Shown: positions 61,335-64,000 of the stretch, piece after piece | How positions within the stretch are numbered: the stretch's first letter is position 1 | Layout of the letters: each line of letters opens with the position of its first letter | Assembly (NCBI RefSeq): GCF_001305675.1 | Contig: NZ_CP011853.1 | Span: forward strand, 2,914,001 to 2,978,000 | DNA from: Gordonia phthalatica | Lineage (GTDB): Bacteria; Actinomycetota; Actinomycetes; Mycobacteriales; Mycobacteriaceae | Direction of reading: 5' to 3' | DNA length: 64,000 nucleotides | The notes under the pieces: generated by a model | Seen by the model: the letters and a program-made list of their open reading frames with translations, nothing else | Told to the model about the DNA's origin: nothing | Databases searched by the model: none | Position numbers and translations under genes: made by a program

Positions 61335-63383
61335 TCAGGCCAGCCCGCGGCGAACCAGGAGCGGTTCGATCCGCGCGGGATGTCCGATCATGGCGGCGTG
61401 CGCCTCGACGGGGTTCACGCTGTCACCACGCGAGAGCACCGCGTCGGCGAAGGCCGCGCCGAGGGCCGGTTTGAGGCCGCCGCCCGCGAGGAACCACTGC
61501 TCGGTCTCCGCGTCGAGGATCTCCGACCAGATGTACGAGTAGTACGCCGACGAGTAGCCGCCGCCGAAGACGTGGTTGAAGTAGGTGCTGCGGTAGCGCG
61601 GCGGGATCAGGTCGGAGGCGAGTCCGGCGTCGGCGAGCGCCTGCGCCTCGAACGCCAGGACGTCGGTCGGGATCTCGGCCTCGGTCAGGCGATGCCAGGC
61701 CAGGTCGAGGGCGGCGGCCGCCAGATATTCGATGGTGGAGTGCGCCGACTCGGTACCGCCTGCACCGCGGACGGCGTCGAGCAGTGCCTGCGGCGCCGGC
61801 TCGCCGGTCTCGTGGTGGCGGGCGTAGCGGCCGACGACGTCGGGATGCAGCGCCCACATCTCGTTGACCTGCGACGGGAACTCGACGAAGTCGCGCGGGA
61901 CCGAGGTGCCCGACTGCGAGACGTAGTCGACCGACGACAGCAGCCCGTGGATCGCGTGACCGAACTCGTGGAAGATCGTGGTGAGCTGATCCAGCGAGAG
62001 CAGGCACGGGCGGCCGGGCTCGGGCTTGGTGAGGTTCAGGACGTTGACGATGATCGGCGACGTCCCGAGCTGGTGCGACTGGTCGACGATGTTGTTCATC
62101 CACGCGCCGCCCCGCTTGGACGGGCGAGCGTAGTAGTCGCCCAGGAACAGGCCGATGCCCTCCCCTTCGCGACTGACCTCCCACACGCGCACGTCCGGGT
62201 GGTAGCCGACGAGGTCGTCGCGTTCGACGAAGCTCAGGCCGTACAGCTGCCCGGCCGCGGCGAAGACGCCGTCGTTGATGACGGCGTTCAGTTCGCAGTA
62301 GTTCTCGAAGTCGGCGATGTCCACGTCCGTGTCACCGTCGGCCGCGGCGCGGGCGCGCTGGTCGGCGGCCAGGTAGAAGGTGACGTCTGCGGCGGTCAGC
62401 GGATGTCCGGCACGGTCGGCGAGCCGATCGAGCTCGGCCTCACCGGCGCGCATCGCGGCGGTGGCGAGTTCGGTGAGCAGGTCGGCGACGGCGGCGGGCG
62501 ACGGCGCAGTGGCCCGGTCGATCACGTACTCGGCGTGCGAGGCGTAGCCGAGGAGGGCGGCGCGACGGGCGCGGAGCGTGACGATCTCCAGGATCATCGC
62601 GCGGGTGTCGTACTCGTTGCCACGGGCGCAGCGGTTCATCGAAGCGTCGAAGACCTTCTGCCGGGACAGCGGGTCGGTGAGCTTGGCGACCGACGACTGG
62701 CTGGTCGGCAGCTCCAGCGCCACCAGGTAGCCGCTCTGCCCGGCGGCTTCGGCGGCACGACCGGCCGCCGCAATCTCCGACGCGGACAGGCCGTCGAGGG
62801 CGGCGGCGTCGTCGAAGTGCGCGGCCGACGCATTGGTGTCGTCGAGCAGGTGCTGCCCGAAGTCGGTCGTCAGGGTCGCGAGGCGTCCGGAGATCTCCCG
62901 CATTTGTGCCTGTCCGGCCGCGTCGAGGGCGGCACCCGCGCGGATGGCGTCGCGGTAGCGGTCCTCCAGCAGCCGGGACTGCGCCTCCGACAGGCCGAGG
63001 TCGGCGCGGCGGTCGTAGAGGTCCGAGATCCGCGCGAACAGGTGCGGGTTCATCGCGATCGCATTGCCGTGCTCGGTCAGTCGGACCGCCAATTCCTGCG
63101 CGATGGCCGCGCGCTGCGGGTTGGTGTCGGGGCCCTCCATGTTGAAGAAGATCCCGTTGGCGCGGTTCAGCGCACCGCCGGCCGCTTCGAGGGCGCCGAT
63201 GGTGTTGTCGAAGGTCGGCACCTCGCCCGACGTCGCGATGGCGTCCACCTCGGCGAGGTGCTCGGCCAGGGCGACGGTGTACGCGGGCAGGAAGTCGTCG
63301 TCGCTGATCGACGCGAAGTCCGGCAGCTCGTACGGCAGATCCGAGTGCGCGAGAACGGGATTGAGCTGTCCGTCAGCGGCCAT
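61335..63383 (-). CDS. M3-family zinc metallopeptidase (peptidyl-dipeptidase-like)
   Basis: This 682-residue peptidase has the active-site motif TTIFHEFGHAIHGLL (about 462-476), HExxH with a downstream Glu in the helix near 493. Length and the N-terminal domain match Dcp/oligopeptidase A-type M3 enzymes. No signal peptide is seen, so it is cytoplasmic. It begins 4 bp after the lepA stop. Confidence 0.92.
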   Translation of the reverse strand: MAADGQLNPVLAHSDLPYELPDFASISDDDFLPAYTVALAEHLAEVDAIATSGEVPTFDNTIGALEAAGGALNRANGIFFNMEGPDTNPQRAAIAQELAVRLTEHGNAIAMNPHLFARISDLYDRRADLGLSEAQSRLLEDRYRDAIRAGAALDAAGQAQMREISGRLATLTTDFGQHLLDDTNASAAHFDDAAALDGLSASEIAAAGRAAEAAGQSGYLVALELPTSQSSVAKLTDPLSRQKVFDASMNRCARGNEYDTRAMILEIVTLRARRAALLGYASHAEYVIDRATAPSPAAVADLLTELATAAMRAGEAELDRLADRAGHPLTAADVTFYLAADQRARAAADGDTDVDIADFENYCELNAVINDGVFAAAGQLYGLSFVERDDLVGYHPDVRVWEVSREGEGIGLFLGDYYARPSKRGGAWMNNIVDQSHQLGTSPIIVNVLNLTKPEPGRPCLLSLDQLTTIFHEFGHAIHGLLSSVDYVSQSGTSVPRDFVEFPSQVNEMWALHPDVVGRYARHHETGEPAPQALLDAVRGAGGTESAHSTIEYLAAAALDLAWHRLTEAEIPTDVLAFEAQALADAGLASDLIPPRYRSTYFNHVFGGGYSSAYYSYIWSEILDAETEQWFLAGGGLKPALGAAFADAVLSRGDSVNPVEAHAAMIGHPARIEPLLVRRGLA

Positions 63384-63386
63384 CGG

Positions 63387-64000
63387 TCACTTCCCCTTCG
63401 GCTTGTCGCCCAGCTCATCGGTCGAGAGCGCGGCGACGAAGGCCTCCTGCGGGACCTCGACGCGACCGATGGTCTTCATCCGCTTCTTGCCTTCCTTCTG
63501 CTTCTCGAGCAGCTTGCGCTTACGGCTGATGTCGCCGCCGTAGCACTTGGCGAGGACGTCCTTGCGGATGGCGCGGATGTTCTCGCGCGCGATGATCTTG
63601 GAGCCGACGGCGGCCTGGATCGGCACCTCGAACTGCTGACGCGGGATCAGGTCCTTGAGCTTGAGCGCCATCTTATTGCCGTAGCCGTAGGCGGCGTCCT
63701 TGTGGACGATGGCGCTGAACGCGTCGACGGCCTCGCCCTGCAGCAGGATGTCGACCTTCACCAGATCGGCTTCCTGCTCGCCCGACTCCTCGTAGTCGAG
63801 GCTCGCGTAGCCGCGGGTGCGCGACTTCAGGGAGTCGAAGAAGTCGAAGATGATCTCGGCCATCGGCAGCTTGTAGCGCAGTTCGACGCGGGTCTCCGAC
63901 AGGTAGTCCATGCCGCCGAGTTCACCGCGGCGGGACTGGCAGAGTTCCATGATGGCGCCGATGAACTCGCTGGGCGCGATGATCGTCGTGCGGACCATCG
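63387..64000 (-). CDS. lepA: Elongation factor 4 LepA (C-terminal part)
   Basis: The frame is open to the right window edge; the visible 204 or more residues cover the LepA-specific C-terminal domain and part of domain V. Characteristic sequences include TTIIAPSEFIGAIMELCQSRRG, then YGYGNKMALKLKDLIPRQQFEVPIQAAVGSKIIARENIRAIRKDVLAKCYGGDISRKRKLLEKQKEGKKRMK. LepA back-translocates ribosomes under stress. The GTPase domain lies outside the window. Order before the M3 peptidase matches mycobacteria. Confidence 0.95.
   Translation of the reverse strand, partial: MVRTTIIAPSEFIGAIMELCQSRRGELGGMDYLSETRVELRYKLPMAEIIFDFFDSLKSRTRGYASLDYEESGEQEADLVKVDILLQGEAVDAFSAIVHKDAAYGYGNKMALKLKDLIPRQQFEVPIQAAVGSKIIARENIRAIRKDVLAKCYGGDISRKRKLLEKQKEGKKRMKTIGRVEVPQEAFVAALSTDELGDKPKGK

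Overview
The window is high-GC DNA from a mycolic-acid actinobacterium (order Mycobacteriales), most likely Gordonia or a close relative. The evidence is GTG/TTG starts, ATGA-type operon overlaps, a WS/DGAT acyltransferase, an F420-type nitroreductase, and a gene order that largely follows the Mycobacterium tuberculosis segment from dgt through glyS-smtB-zur, uppS-recO-era-ybeY-phoH, rsmE-dnaJ2-hrcA-hemW, sirA-cysH and the sulfate transporter to lepA. The genus is inference; the gene families are read from translations.

Layout. 1-4.7 kb (minus): jetA-jetB-jetC of a type III Wadjet anti-plasmid system, with jetC cut by the window edge and jetD expected outside. 4.9-8.8 kb: lipoate ligase, a membrane protein, an uncharacterised coiled protein and a NYN nuclease-like protein. 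8.84-10.79 kb: an intact IS1182-type element with about 50-bp terminal inverted repeats, inserted between two convergent genes. 10.9-19.5 kb: accessory metabolism (exported intradiol dioxygenase, acyl-CoA ligase, SWIM/SNF2 helicase, MFS transporter, mono-cluster Fe-S protein). 19.6-24.8 kb: dgt, a cold-shock protein, secreted and envelope proteins and an alpha/beta hydrolase. 25-27 kb: WS/DGAT and a flavin split-barrel protein. Two perfect KstR-type operator matches control the hydrolase and the WS/DGAT. 27.1-30.2 kb: a cobalamin-riboswitch-controlled FecCD/BtuCDF-type transporter. 30.2-36 kb: a small membrane ORF, glyS, smtB-zur, a frameshifted DUF559-type gene bracketed by two related structured palindromic repeats, and an HTH/Clp-N regulator with tandem operators over its own leaderless promoter. 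36-49 kb: conserved core genes. 49.1-54.9 kb (plus): a Cys-containing leader peptide, then sirA-cysH-cysD-cysN-chelatase (assimilatory sulfate reduction). 54.9-55.3 kb: a degraded vapC remnant and a dispersed repeat. 55.3-60.9 kb (minus): an acyl-CoA ligase and the sulfate ABC transporter (sbp-cysT-cysW-cysA). 61-64 kb: two tiny coupled membrane ORFs, an M3 peptidase and the C-terminal end of lepA.

How parts work together. Sulfate imported by the cysA/W/T/sbp transporter is adenylylated by CysDN, reduced by CysH and then by SirA to sulfide. The chelatase makes the siroheme that SirA needs. The leader peptide probably couples this set to cysteine supply. SmtB and Zur form a zinc-sensing pair. 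YbeY, PhoH, Era, RsmE, HrcA and DnaJ2 are ribosome-maturation and heat-shock functions. No tRNA, rRNA or CRISPR array was seen.
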